A DNA stretch of 5,258 bases. Origin: a bacterium. Its GTDB lineage: Bacteria > Pseudomonadota > Gammaproteobacteria > Berkiellales > Berkiellaceae. The notes below the pieces were generated by a model. That model made no database searches. It saw nothing but the letters and a program-made list of their open reading frames with translations, and was not told the DNA's origin. Shown piece after piece: positions 4,249-5,258 of the stretch. Location: assembly GCA_009927065.1 (NCBI GenBank), contig RFNU01000029.1, positions 1 to 5,258 of the forward strand. Direction: 5' to 3'. The position numbers and the translations under genes were made by a program. Position 1 is the stretch's first letter, and every line of letters begins with the position of its first letter.

Positions 4249-5258
4249 ATGTTCTCTAAATTTGGTTTATTGCGTCGGGACTCCGATGCTCAGAATCTCA
4301 ATATCCGTCAGCCTTTGTCAGAGGAGGGTCTTTCAACTCTACCAAATCCATTTATATTATTTTCCAAGCCCGAGACCGAGACTGAGCCCGAGACCAAGCC
4401 CCCTATTCGCGAAGGTCTAACTACAAAAGCCCAAATAGAAAATGTGAAAAATACAGATGATAAAGAAAATAAAAAAACACGATTATTTGGGTTTTTATTT
4501 GCAGTATTTTTAATATTATTTGTAATTGTTGGATTGTTATATTATTTCAATTCTAATTTATTAATGATGAAACAATTTATGCAGCAACCATTTTACACAA
4601 ATGCCACTTTTTGGCAAATGTTTAAAGGAAATATAGTTGCTAGTAAAATAACCATATTTGGCATTTTATGGATGATTGTGTTTTGTTTAAATTTGTTATT
4701 AATGGATATGGTTTTCAAAAACAACGAATATGATAACATTTTCTATGTAACCACTATATTTTATTGGAGTATTGTAGGTTCGACTATGTTACTTATAGGA
4801 AATATACCAAGTTTAGTAGATGTATTTGAAAACACGGTTGGATATAGTATATTAGGTTCTCCTCTTTTCAATTTAAAAGAAATTATGTCTATGTTCAAAA
4901 ACCGAAATTTTAAATCCGATACATTAAAAATTTCGTATGATTTTTTAATTACAACATTTAATATTCCTAGTTTCCACGATTATTTCGAAGAATTATGTAA
5001 ACAATATCCAACAAATGACGAATATGATGGAAAAGTCACAGTTTCCGTGTCAGATACTCCAAAATCCGATTTTTATATAGATTTAAATACTTGGATGATA
5101 ACTGACGAAGAGACCTTGAAAAAACCCCGCGAAGATAAAAACAAAGAAGATACTTCCAATGAATCTTTATATGCGAGACAAGAATTATTAAAATGTATTG
5201 TCGTTAAAAATACTATAGGACATTTTGTGTGGGTTTTATTGGCATCTTATTTGTCTAT
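4249..5258 (+). CDS. Multi-pass membrane protein of unknown function, 3' end cut by window
   Basis: An ATG at 4249 opens a frame that stays open for 336 codons to the right edge. The N-terminal 78 residues are polar and include an acidic Glu/Thr/Pro repeat (PETETEPETK, 41-50). Hydrophobic segments follow at about 79-99, 131-153 and 163-185, then a hydrophilic region of about 130 residues (190-318), with another hydrophobic segment starting at about 325, where the window ends. FENTVGYSILGSPLFN (193-208) directly after the third segment looks like a conserved core. I recall similar FENT.GY membrane proteins in algal giant viruses but no function is known to me. The 5' end is visibly richer in G/C than the rest. 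Next to other membrane proteins and a capsid gene, a virion-membrane role is plausible but unproven. Confidence 0.75.
   Translation, partial: MFSKFGLLRRDSDAQNLNIRQPLSEEGLSTLPNPFILFSKPETETEPETKPPIREGLTTKAQIENVKNTDDKENKKTRLFGFLFAVFLILFVIVGLLYYFNSNLLMMKQFMQQPFYTNATFWQMFKGNIVASKITIFGILWMIVFCLNLLLMDMVFKNNEYDNIFYVTTIFYWSIVGSTMLLIGNIPSLVDVFENTVGYSILGSPLFNLKEIMSMFKNRNFKSDTLKISYDFLITTFNIPSFHDYFEELCKQYPTNDEYDGKVTVSVSDTPKSDFYIDLNTWMITDEETLKKPREDKNKEDTSNESLYARQELLKCIVVKNTIGHFVWVLLASYLS
4368..4400 (+). repeat. Imperfect 18-bp coding repeat (Pro-Glu-Thr)
   Basis: GCCCGAGACC occurs at 4368-4377 and again at 4386-4395 with GAGACTGA-type spacers, encoding the PETETEPETK stretch. This low-complexity acidic tract precedes the first membrane segment and probably varies in length between relatives. 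Confidence 0.6.

Noticed and set aside
1..5258. CRISPR arrays, insertion sequences, rRNA, Shine-Dalgarno sites or a prokaryotic defence system
   Set aside because: No spaced repeats, transposase motifs or ribosome binding sites were seen; gene content and organisation point to a eukaryotic giant virus.

Overview
The window looks like a piece of a large eukaryotic DNA virus genome (Nucleocytoviricota; most likely an algal/protist virus of the Imitervirales, mesomimivirus type). The sequence is AT-rich, genes are intronless and tightly packed on both strands, ATG starts lack Shine-Dalgarno-like leaders, and intergenic gaps are short (13 to about 150 bases). The taxonomic placement rests on protein features read by eye: a P11-type minor capsid protein, small virion-type membrane proteins, a leucine-rich-repeat protein joined to a four-cysteine viral domain, and a TET/JBP-like dioxygenase. 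No database search was possible.

Layout, left to right. 1-1046 (-): the first 348 codons of a 2-oxoglutarate/Fe(II) dioxygenase resembling TET/JBP DNA-base hydroxylases, running off the left edge. 1122-1508 (-): a 128-residue single-pass membrane protein with a CPNYW cysteine motif. 1509-1607: an AT-rich divergent promoter region. 1608-2237 (+): a 209-residue protein matching the P11-type minor capsid pattern. 2242-2260: a GC-rich hairpin shared by the convergent ends of this gene and the next. 2251-3687 (-): a 478-residue LRR protein with a C-terminal CxxC...C...C domain. 3688-3782: spacer with promoter and a G-rich island. 3783-4097 (-): a 104-residue single-pass membrane protein. 4098-4248: divergent intergenic region holding a compact set of inverted repeats that can be drawn as a cloverleaf, and a doubtful 35-codon ORF. 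4249-5258 (+): the first 336 codons of a multi-pass membrane protein, running off the right edge.

Taken together, the middle of the window reads as a virion-structure neighbourhood (minor capsid protein plus several membrane proteins that could sit in the inner virion membrane), with a candidate DNA-modification enzyme beside it. The joint role is inferred from family resemblance and adjacency only.

The most interesting points are the TET/JBP-like enzyme with intact HxD...H...R residues, GC-rich palindromic islands at all three gene 3' ends inside the window, a near-identical short in-frame DNA motif (LRR..SDA) at the 5' ends of two unrelated genes, and the cloverleaf-like element at 4137-4200.
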